Of a stretch of DNA of 64,000 bases, positions 42,941-51,724 are shown one piece after another; the first letter of the stretch is position 1, and each line of letters starts with the position of its first letter. The notes under the pieces are model-generated. The model was not told where the DNA came from. It did not search any database and worked only from the letters and a program-made list of their open reading frames with translations. This DNA is from an uncultured Butyricicoccus sp. (GTDB taxonomy: Bacteria; Bacillota; Clostridia; Oscillospirales; Butyricicoccaceae). The translations under genes and the position numbers were made by a program. Where the stretch lies: NCBI GenBank assembly GCA_944376065.1, contig CALWBL010000001.1, positions 186,001-250,000 of the forward strand. The letters run 5' to 3'.

Positions 42941-44305
42941 TTAGCTTTCTGTACAAATAAGCACTTCGCTTACAGTATTATAGCATCGTTTAGTTAAAAA
43001 TTCAACGTGTTTTGGTGTGATTTCCTCTCCCGGAAAAACAACAGGTATACCAGGTGGATATGGTGTTACAGGTCTTGCACATATTTTCCCTGCAGCATCT
43101 TTTACACTTATAGTTTTATTTTTAGAAAACCATGCTTTTCTTACAGATATGCATTGTTTTGGCTCTGGCAAATCGGTAACTATATCTGGTGTTTTAACTG
43201 TTTTCATTCCTTTTGCACAGTCTAAAATAGCTGTTTTAAGACGTTTAAAATCACTTTCAGAATCCATAGCTGTAAGTATACATACGACATTTCTATCATC
43301 TGCCATTTCACAGACAATTTTAAATTCATTGTCCAATCTTTCACAAATTTCATGACCGGACACACCAGCTTTTGCTGTGCAAATAGTAAGTCTGCAACTA
43401 TCTAAATCTATATCTTTACTTGGTTCTAAGGCAGTAAAAGCCGTTTGTGTGTTTATAAAATTGCGAATTTCTTTCACACGTTCAGCACATAATTTATAAT
43501 CATTTGTATTTTCAAGCCAATCCCTTGCTAAATCCAAAGAAAGCATAATTGGATATGATGGGCTTGAAGTGCAAACCATGCTTTCAATTTGACGAAGCAT
43601 TTTTGAATCCACACTTTCAGACATGATTAAATATGCCCCCTGTCCCATTGCCGGTAAAGTTTTATGAGCACTTAAAACAGCAGCATCTGCCCCAAGTTCT
43701 ATTGGTGATTTTATATTGATAGCTGGAAAATGAGCACCATGGGCTGCATCTACAATTAGTTTTACATTGTAATTATGACATAACTTTGAAAGCGCTGGAA
43801 TATCCTGCAATATACCATAATAATTAGGTGATACTATTAACATCGCCTTTATCTCTGGGTGAGTTTTAAGCTGCATTTCTGTCTTTTCAATCGACAGTTT
43901 CCCGCCGAATCCATAAGGTTCAAGTATATCTGGATAAACGAAATAAGGGTTTAAATCAAACAATGCACATGCAGCCGCAACGCTTTTATGACAACTCCTA
44001 TCAAGTAAAACTGCACCTTTATCCGAGCAAATGGTTCCGAAAGCAGCATGAATACCCTGTGTTGAGCCACCGGTTAAAAAATGGCAATCATGAGCTTTGT
44101 AAAGTTTGGCAGCTAGAAGTTCAGCATCTCTGATTACCCCCTGTTGCTCATATAAATTCCCCGTTTGTGGGGTTTCTGTAAAATCATATGGAAAAATATC
44201 ATCAAATGGTTTAAAACAAGGTTTTCCCTTATGACCAGGCATATGCATTCTAATAGTGTTTTCTTGTATGAGTTGTGAAAGAGCTTTATATAATGGAGTA
44301 TTCAT
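42941..44305 (-). CDS. Orn/Lys/Arg decarboxylase family protein (YaaO-like)
   Basis: A 454-residue PLP enzyme of the fold-type I decarboxylases. It begins with the family mark RMHMPGHKGKP, has GGSTQGIHAAF, LDRSCHKSVAAA, IVDAAHGAHF and the PLP lysine in LSAHKTLPAMGQGAYL. The C-terminal part has the PPGIPVVFPGE motif. Relatives decarboxylate lysine, arginine or ornithine to polyamine precursors; the shorter length without the N-terminal wing domain matches the YaaO/SpeA group of Gram-positives, often arginine decarboxylase. It overlaps the upstream QueG-like gene by ATGA. Confidence 0.88.
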   Translation of the reverse strand: MNTPLYKALSQLIQENTIRMHMPGHKGKPCFKPFDDIFPYDFTETPQTGNLYEQQGVIRDAELLAAKLYKAHDCHFLTGGSTQGIHAAFGTICSDKGAVLLDRSCHKSVAAACALFDLNPYFVYPDILEPYGFGGKLSIEKTEMQLKTHPEIKAMLIVSPNYYGILQDIPALSKLCHNYNVKLIVDAAHGAHFPAINIKSPIELGADAAVLSAHKTLPAMGQGAYLIMSESVDSKMLRQIESMVCTSSPSYPIMLSLDLARDWLENTNDYKLCAERVKEIRNFINTQTAFTALEPSKDIDLDSCRLTICTAKAGVSGHEICERLDNEFKIVCEMADDRNVVCILTAMDSESDFKRLKTAILDCAKGMKTVKTPDIVTDLPEPKQCISVRKAWFSKNKTISVKDAAGKICARPVTPYPPGIPVVFPGEEITPKHVEFLTKRCYNTVSEVLICTES

Positions 44306-45180
44306 TTATTTTGTCCTTTCAAGGTTAAATTTCTTATAAGTGGCTTTGGTCCTCGCCATGTAAATGCTCTGCTTTGATATTTTTGATTAAATTGCTTTCT
44401 TGTTAGGTTTTCTATATCTTCATGAGTAAGAGAATTTATAATATTTTCAGTAAATCTTATATTTTTCGTAAGTGGTACATTCTTATTTTGAGGGCAAACC
44501 ATTTGACAGGTATCACACCCCCAAATTAAATTATGCTTTAAAATAAGCTCTATTTGCTTATCCGTAAGCTCTGATTTGCTTTGTGTTAGGTCCGAAAGAC
44601 AGTTTTCGCAATTTATCTTTCCATTTTCGCCTATAGCACTACCCAAGCAGTGCTTTTTGCAAAGATGACAGTGCATACAATCTATAATTTGACTGTCTCT
44701 ACCAGGCGGCATAATGTGTGCACCATTTGATAAAATGGCGGGAATCTTTTTAAACTCAACCTCAGTTAGAATTGTTCCTATAAAAACAAAGCTGCCATAT
44801 ATTTCATCAAAAATTAAACCATTTTCGCCTATTTTACCCACTCCAGCAAGTCTTGCTGCTTGTGTTTCCGGCAGTGGTGAATCATCTATTAAAACAACCG
44901 ATTTTGCACCTGTTTTCCTGTTTATTTGCTCGGAAATAGGCGTTAATATATCGCAAATAACTTCATGATAATCTTTTCCCCTTGCATAGATTGATAGATT
45001 ACCATCTTTATATCCATTAAAATATGGAAATAATGCAACATATACACTTCTGGCTTTTTCACAAAATTGATAGGATTTTTTTATTGCATTTTCACTCATA
45101 TAGTTTTTAAGCGTTTCAAACTCGCATACACCTGCGGACGAAATTCCGTCTTGTGCGTACAATATATCAAGTATGTTCAT
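44302..45180 (-). CDS. QueG-like epoxyqueuosine reductase, short form
   Basis: A 292-residue iron-sulfur protein of the QueG group. The cobalamin-proximal core VVLIDDSPLPETQAARLAG and GVGKIGENGLIF is present. Two [4Fe-4S] sites are read from CMHCHLCKKHC plus CENC and CDTCQMVCPQN. QueG makes queuosine from epoxyqueuosine in tRNA. This protein is some 80 residues shorter than typical QueG because the C-terminal helical repeats are missing, so it may have a different substrate. No other queuosine genes are in the window. It is coupled to the decarboxylase downstream by a 4-bp overlap. Confidence 0.75.
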   Translation of the reverse strand: MNILDILYAQDGISSAGVCEFETLKNYMSENAIKKSYQFCEKARSVYVALFPYFNGYKDGNLSIYARGKDYHEVICDILTPISEQINRKTGAKSVVLIDDSPLPETQAARLAGVGKIGENGLIFDEIYGSFVFIGTILTEVEFKKIPAILSNGAHIMPPGRDSQIIDCMHCHLCKKHCLGSAIGENGKINCENCLSDLTQSKSELTDKQIELILKHNLIWGCDTCQMVCPQNKNVPLTKNIRFTENIINSLTHEDIENLTRKQFNQKYQSRAFTWRGPKPLIRNLTLKGQNK

Positions 45181-45243
45181 GTTACCCGATATTCTCCTAA
45201 TTTTTTTATTGAATTATACCATAATAATTTTGATATTTAAACC

Positions 45244-45272
45244 TTGTTAAAGTGTGAAAGTGGATATATAAT
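45244..45272 (+). promoter_or_regulatory. serC promoter
   Basis: TTGTTA, a 17-base spacer and TATAAT; predicted start about 45279, leader about 70 bases. Confidence 0.7.
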
Positions 45273-45291
45273 TTAAAATATATTTTATATA

Positions 45292-45324
45292 TTTTTTGTC
45301 AAACTTTTAAGATTCGACAAAAAA
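45292..45324 (+). promoter_or_regulatory. inverted repeat in the serC leader
   Basis: TTTTTTGTC / GACAAAAAA separated by 15 bases, just after the predicted transcription start. Could be an operator; not a T-box as no tRNA-binding features were seen. Confidence 0.4.
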
Positions 45325-45351
45325 ATTATCGAAAGGTAGGTTACTTGAAAG

Positions 45352-46443
45352 ATGTCAGAAACCAGAATTTACAATTTCTCCGCAGGTCCATCTATGCTCC
45401 CTCTATCCGTGTTGGAAAAGGCAGCCTCAGAAATGGTGAACTATCATGGCTCAGGAATGTCAGTAATGGAGATGAGTCACCGTTCAAAGGTATATGACAC
45501 GATTATCAAGGAAACCGAAGCTGCTCTTCGTCGTGTTATGAATATCCCTGATAACTATAAGGTTCTATTTTTACAAGGCGGTGCTACAACTCAGTTTGCT
45601 GCAATCCCTATGAACCTTATGAAAACCGGTAAGGCTGACTATGCTGTTACTGGCAACTTTGCAAACAACGCTTATAAAGAGGCTCTTAAGTTTGGTGATA
45701 TCCATATCGCCTACTCATCAAAGGAAACAAACTTTGACCGCGTTCCAACTCAGGCTGAGCTTGACATTCGTGAAGATGCAGATTATTTCTATATTTGTGC
45801 TAATAATACTATTTACGGTACTGAATACCATTATGACCCACAAACACCAGCAAATGTGCCGCTTGTTGCGGATATGTCATCTAATATTCTGTCGAAGCCT
45901 GTTGATGTTTCCAAGTATGGTGTTATTTATGCAGGTGCACAGAAAAATATGGGTCCTGCTGGTTTAACTGTTGTTATTGTGCGTGAAGATTTGCTTGGAA
46001 ACTATCCACAAGAAAAATATCCAACTATTCTTGATTGGAAACTGATGGCTGAAAAGGATAGTATGTACAATACACCTCCTACATATGCAATCTATATCTT
46101 TGGTCTTGTGCTAGAATGGGTGGAGTCTATCGGTGGACTAGAGGAAATGCAAAAACGTGCAGAGCAAAAGAGCAAACTGCTTTATGATTATCTGGACAGT
46201 CAGAACTTTTATAAGGCAGTAGCTCAAAAGGAAAGCCGTTCTAATATGAATGTTACATTTAGAACCAGTGATGATGCACTTGATGCAGAGTTTGTAAAGG
46301 CATCTATTGCAGAGGGTATGTCAAACCTTAAAGGACATCGTTCTGTTGGCGGCATGAGAGCATCTATTTATAATGCAATGCCACTTGAAGGCGTGGAAAA
46401 GTTAATTGCATTTATGAAGAAATTTGCAGAGGAACATTCATAA
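45352..46443 (+). CDS. serC: phosphoserine aminotransferase
   Basis: A 363-residue PLP transaminase that converts 3-phosphohydroxypyruvate to phosphoserine in serine synthesis. N-terminus YNFSAGPSMLPLSVLEKA, the HGSGMSVMEMSHRS motif, FLQGGATTQFAAIP, the PLP lysine in YAGAQKNMGPAGL and the C-terminal GHRSVGGMRASIYNAM are all typical. The SD GAAAGGTAGG is unusually spaced (12 bases from ATG). It is followed by serA, so the two make a serine unit; a phosphoserine phosphatase gene is not in the window. Confidence 0.96.
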   Translation: MSETRIYNFSAGPSMLPLSVLEKAASEMVNYHGSGMSVMEMSHRSKVYDTIIKETEAALRRVMNIPDNYKVLFLQGGATTQFAAIPMNLMKTGKADYAVTGNFANNAYKEALKFGDIHIAYSSKETNFDRVPTQAELDIREDADYFYICANNTIYGTEYHYDPQTPANVPLVADMSSNILSKPVDVSKYGVIYAGAQKNMGPAGLTVVIVREDLLGNYPQEKYPTILDWKLMAEKDSMYNTPPTYAIYIFGLVLEWVESIGGLEEMQKRAEQKSKLLYDYLDSQNFYKAVAQKESRSNMNVTFRTSDDALDAEFVKASIAEGMSNLKGHRSVGGMRASIYNAMPLEGVEKLIAFMKKFAEEHS

Positions 46444-46482
46444 GTTTTAAGTATATTGATTTCTCTAAAATGTATCCAAAAA

Positions 46483-46514
46483 CTCCACCAGTCTAATCTC
46501 TGGTGGAGAAATTT
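46483..46514 (+). terminator. partial terminator between serC and serA
   Basis: CTCCACCA / TGGTGGAG stem with a 10-base loop, then AAATTTTTAAAT. The interrupted U-tract suggests partial termination, which would lower serA relative to serC. Confidence 0.6.
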
Positions 46515-46540
46515 TTAAATATAGAAAGTAGGTTATTTAA

Positions 46541-47704
46541 GTGTATAACGTTAAATTATATAATAAGATAAGCCAATGTGGTCTTGATGATTTTGATAAA
46601 AGTAATTATACCTATGCAGAGGATATTGAAAACTATGACGCTATTTTAGTTCGCTCTGCTAAGCTGCACGATGTGGAATTCCCAAAAACACTAAAGTGCA
46701 TCGCTCGCGCTGGTGCTGGTGTAAATAATATTCCACTTGAAAAGTGTGCCGAACAAGGTATTGTTGTATTTAATACCCCTGGCGCAAATGCAAACGCTGT
46801 AAAAGAGCTTGTTATTTGTGCTATGCTTATGGCATCTCGTAAGATTGTACAGGGCATTTCTTGGACTAAAACTCTAGCAGGCACACCAGACATTGGTCCC
46901 GCTGCTGAAAAAGGCAAAGCTAAATTTGCAGGTCCTGAGATTGACGGAAAACGCCTAGGTGTAATTGGTCTTGGTGCAATCGGTGTAAAGGTTGCAAACG
47001 CTGCAATTGGTCTTGGTATGGATGTTTGGGGTTATGACCCATTTTTGTCTGTTGATGGCGCTTTATCTCTTTCTCGGTCTGTGAAACATATCACTGACTT
47101 AAATGAAATCTTTGCAAATTGTGATTATATCACCGTTCATGTTCCTTTGCTTGATGATACACGCAATATGATTAACGCTGAAACAATAGCTACTATGAAA
47201 GACGGCGTTAGAATTATAAATATCGCTCGTGGTGAGCTTGTTGATGAAAATGCAATGGCAGCGGCTCTTGAAAGCGGTAAAGTTTCTTGCTATGTATCTG
47301 ACTTTGCAAGTGAAATTATGCTTAAACAAGAAAATGCAATTATTATGCCTCATCTTGGTGCATCTACACCAGAAAGTGAGGACAACTGTGCTAAAATGGC
47401 AGTTAAAGAAGTTATGGATTATCTTGAAACTGGTACAATAAGAAATTCTGTAAACTTCCCTAATCTAAAAGTTCCAAGAGAAGCTGGTATTCGTGTATGT
47501 ATGATTCATCAGAATATCCCTAATATGATTGCTGCTATTTCTGCTGTTGTATCTAAGGAAGGTATGAATATTGAGAACATGGGCAACCGTTCAAAGGGTA
47601 ATTTTGCTTACACAATTATGGATACTGATACAGAAGTCACTGAAAATATGATTGAAGCTATAAAGAAAATTGATGGTATGATTTCTGTTCGTGTTATTCG
47701 CTAA
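46541..47704 (+). CDS. serA: D-3-phosphoglycerate dehydrogenase
   Basis: A 387-residue NAD-dependent dehydrogenase, first enzyme of serine synthesis, starting with GTG. It has ARAGAGVNNIPLEKC, the NAD loop GLGAIGVKVANAAIGLGM, the catalytic Arg in INIARGELVDE, the Glu in SDFASE and His in IMPHLGASTPE. A C-terminal ACT domain (from about 318, RVCMIHQNIPNMIAAIS) suggests feedback control by an amino acid. The leader GAAAGTAGGTTATTTAA nearly repeats the one before serC. Confidence 0.95.
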   Translation: MYNVKLYNKISQCGLDDFDKSNYTYAEDIENYDAILVRSAKLHDVEFPKTLKCIARAGAGVNNIPLEKCAEQGIVVFNTPGANANAVKELVICAMLMASRKIVQGISWTKTLAGTPDIGPAAEKGKAKFAGPEIDGKRLGVIGLGAIGVKVANAAIGLGMDVWGYDPFLSVDGALSLSRSVKHITDLNEIFANCDYITVHVPLLDDTRNMINAETIATMKDGVRIINIARGELVDENAMAAALESGKVSCYVSDFASEIMLKQENAIIMPHLGASTPESEDNCAKMAVKEVMDYLETGTIRNSVNFPNLKVPREAGIRVCMIHQNIPNMIAAISAVVSKEGMNIENMGNRSKGNFAYTIMDTDTEVTENMIEAIKKIDGMISVRVIR

Positions 47705-47713
47705 AATATTGAA

Positions 47714-47748
47714 AATGCCCACCGAAAAATCGGTGGGCATTTATTTTT
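47714..47748. terminator. bidirectional terminator between serA and the deacetylase gene
   Basis: AATGCCCACCGA / TCGGTGGGCATT stem with a 4-base loop, then TATTTTTTT; the minus-strand exit is TTTTCAATATT. Strong. Confidence 0.92.
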
Positions 47749-49398
47749 TTACTCTGCTGTGCTAAGTAGTTTTTGAACTGTGCTATCTCTAAAGTCGGTA
47801 TATACTTGACCTGCTTTCATTTCTACACCTTTAATTCTTGCAAGTTCTTCAACTGTTACAAAGGCATAGCCGTTGTCTGAAAGAATATCAATCGCAGCGA
47901 GAGCACCTTCAAGTGTGCAGTCTCTCAAATCATGCATAAGCACGATATCTCCGTCCTTGGCATTCTGAATAATCATATTCTTAATTCTCTCTGCATCACG
48001 ATATTTCCAATCCTCAGTATCAACGCTCCAATTTATTATAGGCAAACCGCAAGCCTCAGCCGCTTTTTTTACATCGTCATTAACTGCACCGCCAACTGGA
48101 CGGAATGCTGTTGGACCTTGACCACAATAAGACTCAATTAAATCACTATTTGACTGAATTTGCTCTACAATAGTATCATATGGCTTTTTAGTTAATAAAC
48201 CTGGATGATCCATAGTATGGTTTGCAATTTGATGACCTTCCGCTAAATATCTGTCCATATGTGAATGGAAATCCTTTATACGATAGCCGCACATAAAGAA
48301 AGTTGCATGTGCATTACGTTCTTTAAGACCGTCAAGCAGCCTTGCTGTCAAGCCCTGTGAACCGCCTGTTGGACCATCATCAAATGTAAGTGCTACATAA
48401 GCGTCAGCCTTAGGTATAGGAGGTCCTTGGTCTGGTAATTGCGTACCCATTTCTGTGAGTGCTGCCACCTGTGAATCAGCATTGCCATAAGGCAATTCAC
48501 CCATGATGAAAATATCACCTTTACCAGTATAATTATAATTCATAACATCAGCAAGTGATTGTGCAGATATATATAACACATCGTCTTGTGATAATACAGA
48601 TATATTTTTATCTGTTTTGCCATTTATTGTTACGCTGTTTTCAGCAACTTCAATGGTATTTTCACCTATTTTAAGAGTGATTTTTCCTTCATCTTCCGAT
48701 GAACTTCCGCCCAGTGCTGCTGCAATTCCATTTGATGGCAAATAATAATTATCCCCATCAATCATTGGAGCATATGTAAAGCCTTCTGTATCTGTAAGAG
48801 TTACCTTTTCACCATTTTTTATAACCTTATCTGAGCCAGCTCTAAAAATAATACTGCTTTTTAAAAGCATATCCTTTGGTATACCAATTTGCTCGGTTGC
48901 CCTATCGCACAGCTTTGACATAGTTTTATCATTAGTTTCTTTATCGGATAAAACAGCAAAATATCCATTTTCAGAAACTCTGTATGTCCAGCCCATAGAA
49001 TCAGCGAAACTTTTAGCAGACATAAAAACAGATGCATTTACATCTTGTGTTTGAGGATAAACAACAGAAACCTGTATACTTTTATCTTTCTTGCTCAGTG
49101 TTGCCTGTGATGCTGTACCATCCCAATTTAGCTGCATACCCATTGCATTTGCTGTACCTGAGATTGGCAGCATAATTTCTCCACTTTCGTCTACATAAAC
49201 TGCGTTTTGAATATCATCTCCAAATGAAATCTTTTGACCCGATAACATTGCGTTATTATTACCTACTTGAACTACAAGCTGCTGCGTTGATGAAAATAAG
49301 CTATCAAAACTACCTGCACTAACACCGCTTACAACAGATGGTACTATTGCCAAACAAAAAACGATTAGCATAAGCACCGCACCTATTTTCCATTTCAT
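47749..49398 (-). CDS. exported polysaccharide deacetylase with stalk-like N-terminal domains
   Basis: A 549-residue exported protein. N-terminal signal or anchor MKWKIGAVLMLIVFCLAIV, then two stretches resembling copper-amine-oxidase-N (stalk) domains (about 45-170 and 200-300: QKISFGDDIQNAVYVDESGE and MIDGDNYYLPSNGIAAALGG). The NodB domain (about 335-530) has ALTFDDGPTGGS, TFFMCGYR and NHTMDHPGLL, which give the Asp and two His metal ligands, plus FRPVGGAVN and LMHDL. It probably deacetylates peptidoglycan or a surface glycan. The ATG at 49398 is preferred to an upstream TTG; GGAGG lies 11 bases away. It is a single gene. Confidence 0.9.
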   Translation of the reverse strand: MKWKIGAVLMLIVFCLAIVPSVVSGVSAGSFDSLFSSTQQLVVQVGNNNAMLSGQKISFGDDIQNAVYVDESGEIMLPISGTANAMGMQLNWDGTASQATLSKKDKSIQVSVVYPQTQDVNASVFMSAKSFADSMGWTYRVSENGYFAVLSDKETNDKTMSKLCDRATEQIGIPKDMLLKSSIIFRAGSDKVIKNGEKVTLTDTEGFTYAPMIDGDNYYLPSNGIAAALGGSSSEDEGKITLKIGENTIEVAENSVTINGKTDKNISVLSQDDVLYISAQSLADVMNYNYTGKGDIFIMGELPYGNADSQVAALTEMGTQLPDQGPPIPKADAYVALTFDDGPTGGSQGLTARLLDGLKERNAHATFFMCGYRIKDFHSHMDRYLAEGHQIANHTMDHPGLLTKKPYDTIVEQIQSNSDLIESYCGQGPTAFRPVGGAVNDDVKKAAEACGLPIINWSVDTEDWKYRDAERIKNMIIQNAKDGDIVLMHDLRDCTLEGALAAIDILSDNGYAFVTVEELARIKGVEMKAGQVYTDFRDSTVQKLLSTAE

Positions 49399-49567
49399 AG
49401 TAATTTTATCCTCCCACAACTTAAATTTTGTGCTTTGTTTTATTATTTAACGGCTTTACTTTGATATATTATATCATATATTTTCAATATAAATCGTAAC
49501 AAAACGACAAAATTTTTGCATCATTTTGGAATCTTTTTAAGCAGTAGCGCTTCTTATTTCCTTATTT

Positions 49568-50422
49568 TTACTCAGGAAGAATTTGAAAAGCAATACCAAG
49601 TAAGTGTGGGCCAACATAAGATGCAAGAGTGCAGTCAATTTCACTTTCAAATATTAATTGTGGATTTGGGAGTACCTGCAAAATTCTATCCTTTAAATGG
49701 TTCATTTCCTCGATGCAATCGCCATTTGCTACTGCTATATTATATGCACCATTTCCAGAATATAACTTTTCTATTTTTTGTACCATTTTTTCGAGTGCCA
49801 ATTTTCTTCCTCTGGCCTTTTCTGCACTTGTAAGCTGTCCATCATCAGCAAATGTTAAAATAGGCTTAATTTGCAAAAGTGTGCCTGCCATTGCTGAAAT
49901 TTTTCCTATTCTGCCACCCTTTTGTAAAAACTCAAGGGTATCTATGCAGAAGAAAACCTTTGTATTTTCAATTAATTTTGGTGTAATCTCTAATAGTTTT
50001 TCATATGAGTAGCCTTTTTCAATATATTTAGCAAGCTGAAGTATTGTAAGCCCAATACCAATAGAACCACTTACAGAGTCAAAAACCGTTATTTGCAGTC
50101 CATCATATTCTGCTGCCATTAGTCTAACAAGATTAAAAGTTCCACTTATTCCACCTGATAAATGCACAGCAATAACTTTTTCATAGCCATTATTTTTAAT
50201 TTTATCAAATGTATCTTCAATCCATTTACCATCTGGAAGTGATGTTTTGGGAATTTCTGTTTTCTGACGCTCATAAACCTCTTTTGGAGTAATAGTTAAC
50301 CCATCTAAATATTCTTCTTCACCAAAACGAACTTTAAGCGGAACAACGTAGATGTCATATTTTTCTATTAAATCTGGTGAAATATCAGCACATGAATCGG
50401 TTAATAATGCAATCTTGTTCAT
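49568..50422 (-). CDS. DegV family fatty-acid-binding protein
   Basis: A 284-residue cytosolic DegV protein. LLTDSCADISPDLIEKYDI, the TSLPDGKW motif, HLSGGISGTFNLV, DSVSGSIGIGL and LEFLQKGGRIGKIS are all hallmark segments. DegV proteins bind fatty acids and, as FakB, present them to the kinase FakA for phosphorylation and entry into phospholipids. No fakA is present in this window, so the role is inferred from the family only. It overlaps the upstream kinase gene by ATGA. Confidence 0.92.
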   Translation of the reverse strand: MNKIALLTDSCADISPDLIEKYDIYVVPLKVRFGEEEYLDGLTITPKEVYERQKTEIPKTSLPDGKWIEDTFDKIKNNGYEKVIAVHLSGGISGTFNLVRLMAAEYDGLQITVFDSVSGSIGIGLTILQLAKYIEKGYSYEKLLEITPKLIENTKVFFCIDTLEFLQKGGRIGKISAMAGTLLQIKPILTFADDGQLTSAEKARGRKLALEKMVQKIEKLYSGNGAYNIAVANGDCIEEMNHLKDRILQVLPNPQLIFESEIDCTLASYVGPHLLGIAFQILPE

Positions 50423-50934
50423 TTAATTTCCTCTCTAATTTTCTGGTTATCAAAAAAAGTTTTAATCTTTTTTTCTAAACAATCTAAATCGCTATTATTA
50501 TCTATTATATAATCATAATCAAATTTTTCTACATCATCATCAGCGCTGTTTCCATATATTTTTCCATCGGTTATGCTTGAACGACGAACTAAAATTGTAT
50601 TGCAGTCTATTTTCTTTTGAAATCTTTTAATTTCTTCTGGCTCTCTTATATGTACAAACATAATTTCTTCATCTGAATTTAAAAATTCATTTGCTTCATG
50701 TATGCAATAATTAAAAGATAAATCATTATATTCAGTAAAAACCTGTTTTAGTCTTGCAAGAAGTCTGCGAGCCTTATCTGTTTTCTCTCCATTCCAGCCT
50801 GCAAATTTTGCAATATTCACAATAGGAGTTATAGAGGATATATTTCTAACCTTATAGTATTTAGCCGCTATATTGCAAACAGTGTCTTTTCCTGTTTCTC
50901 CGCTGCCGTTTATAACATAAATTTTCTTTTTCAT
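50419..50934 (-). CDS. P-loop nucleotide/nucleoside kinase-like protein
   Basis: A 171-residue cytosolic protein with Walker A NGSGETGKDTVC at about 8-19. A segment FAGWNGEKTDKARRLLARLK resembles deoxynucleotide monophosphate kinases and related small P-loop kinases, and HIREPEEIKRF is a plausible lid region. The substrate is unknown. The ATG at 50934 is used; an upstream TTG in frame overlaps the previous gene and is less likely. The AGGAGG is 14 bases away, inside the end of the dehydrogenase gene. It is translationally coupled to degV downstream. Confidence 0.72.
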   Translation of the reverse strand: MKKKIYVINGSGETGKDTVCNIAAKYYKVRNISSITPIVNIAKFAGWNGEKTDKARRLLARLKQVFTEYNDLSFNYCIHEANEFLNSDEEIMFVHIREPEEIKRFQKKIDCNTILVRRSSITDGKIYGNSADDDVEKFDYDYIIDNNSDLDCLEKKIKTFFDNQKIREEIK

Positions 50935-50935
50935 T

Positions 50936-51664
50936 TTAAATAACGAAACCTCCTGTTGCTGCAATTACCTGCCCAGTTACAAATGATGTGTCATCACTGC
51001 AAAGTGAGCGTATAAGCCTTGCTATTTCTTCCGGTTTACCTATTCTGCCCAGTGCAGATTCTCCTGCCAAATGCTTGAGCGTTTGCTCATCATGCATACA
51101 ATTCATATCTGTGTCTATGACACCAGCAGCTACACTGTTTGCTCTTATTCCCGAGAGACCTAATTCTAATGCAAGTGATTTTGTAAGACCAATAAGAGCA
51201 GCTTTGCTTGCTGCGTAATGACTTTCACATGATGCACCCGTAATTCCCCAAACTGATGAAACCGTTACAATATTTCCAAATTTTTTATGAACCATATCAG
51301 GCAGAACAGTCTGTATAGTATAAAATGCACTGTTTAAGTTTACTGCAAACATTTTATTCCAATCATTATCTGTAATATCACAAAACATTTTTTGTTGTGC
51401 AATACCTGCATTTACAACAAGTGAATCAACAAAACCAAATGTATTTTTTATTTCTTTATAACATCTCTCAACTTGTAATCTATCAGCCATATCACCTTTC
51501 AAAGCAATAACAGGATATTTTTTCAGTTTCTCACAAAGTTCATTTGCTTTATTATCCGATTTTTGATAGGTAAAAGCAACATTATATCCACATTTTGCAA
51601 ATTCTTCAACTGTTGCTGCACCTATGCCCCTTGAACCGCCAGTAATCCAGACGGTTTTCTGCAT
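50936..51664 (-). CDS. short-chain dehydrogenase/reductase (FabG-like)
   Basis: A 242-residue oxidoreductase. The NAD(P) motif TGGSRGIG is at 8-15, NAGIAQQ follows strand 4, the catalytic Ser is in VTVSSVWG and the Tyr/Lys pair in YAASKAA. The C-terminal ATGG (TGQVIAATGGF) is typical of FabG-like 3-oxoacyl reductases. As no other fatty-acid synthesis genes are adjacent, it could equally be a YmfI-type enzyme. ATG 51664 has AAGGAGG seven bases upstream. The gene lies after the pfkA terminator and leads into the kinase and degV genes. Confidence 0.85.
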   Translation of the reverse strand: MQKTVWITGGSRGIGAATVEEFAKCGYNVAFTYQKSDNKANELCEKLKKYPVIALKGDMADRLQVERCYKEIKNTFGFVDSLVVNAGIAQQKMFCDITDNDWNKMFAVNLNSAFYTIQTVLPDMVHKKFGNIVTVSSVWGITGASCESHYAASKAALIGLTKSLALELGLSGIRANSVAAGVIDTDMNCMHDEQTLKHLAGESALGRIGKPEEIARLIRSLCSDDTSFVTGQVIAATGGFVI

Positions 51665-51682
51665 TTCTTTTCCTCCTTCAAA

Positions 51683-51707
51683 TAAAAAGGCCAGCATATG
51701 CCAGCCT
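51683..51707 (-). terminator. terminator after pfkA
   Basis: A 20-base self-complementary hairpin (AGGCTGGCATATGCTGGCCT, two G-U pairs) followed by TTTTATTT on the minus strand. Confidence 0.8.
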
Positions 51708-51724
51708 CTTTAACTTAAACTGTT

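Noticed and set aside
45181..45351. T-box riboswitch before serC
   Set aside because: No specifier loop or the conserved T-box sequence was found in the short leader; only an A/T-rich inverted repeat.
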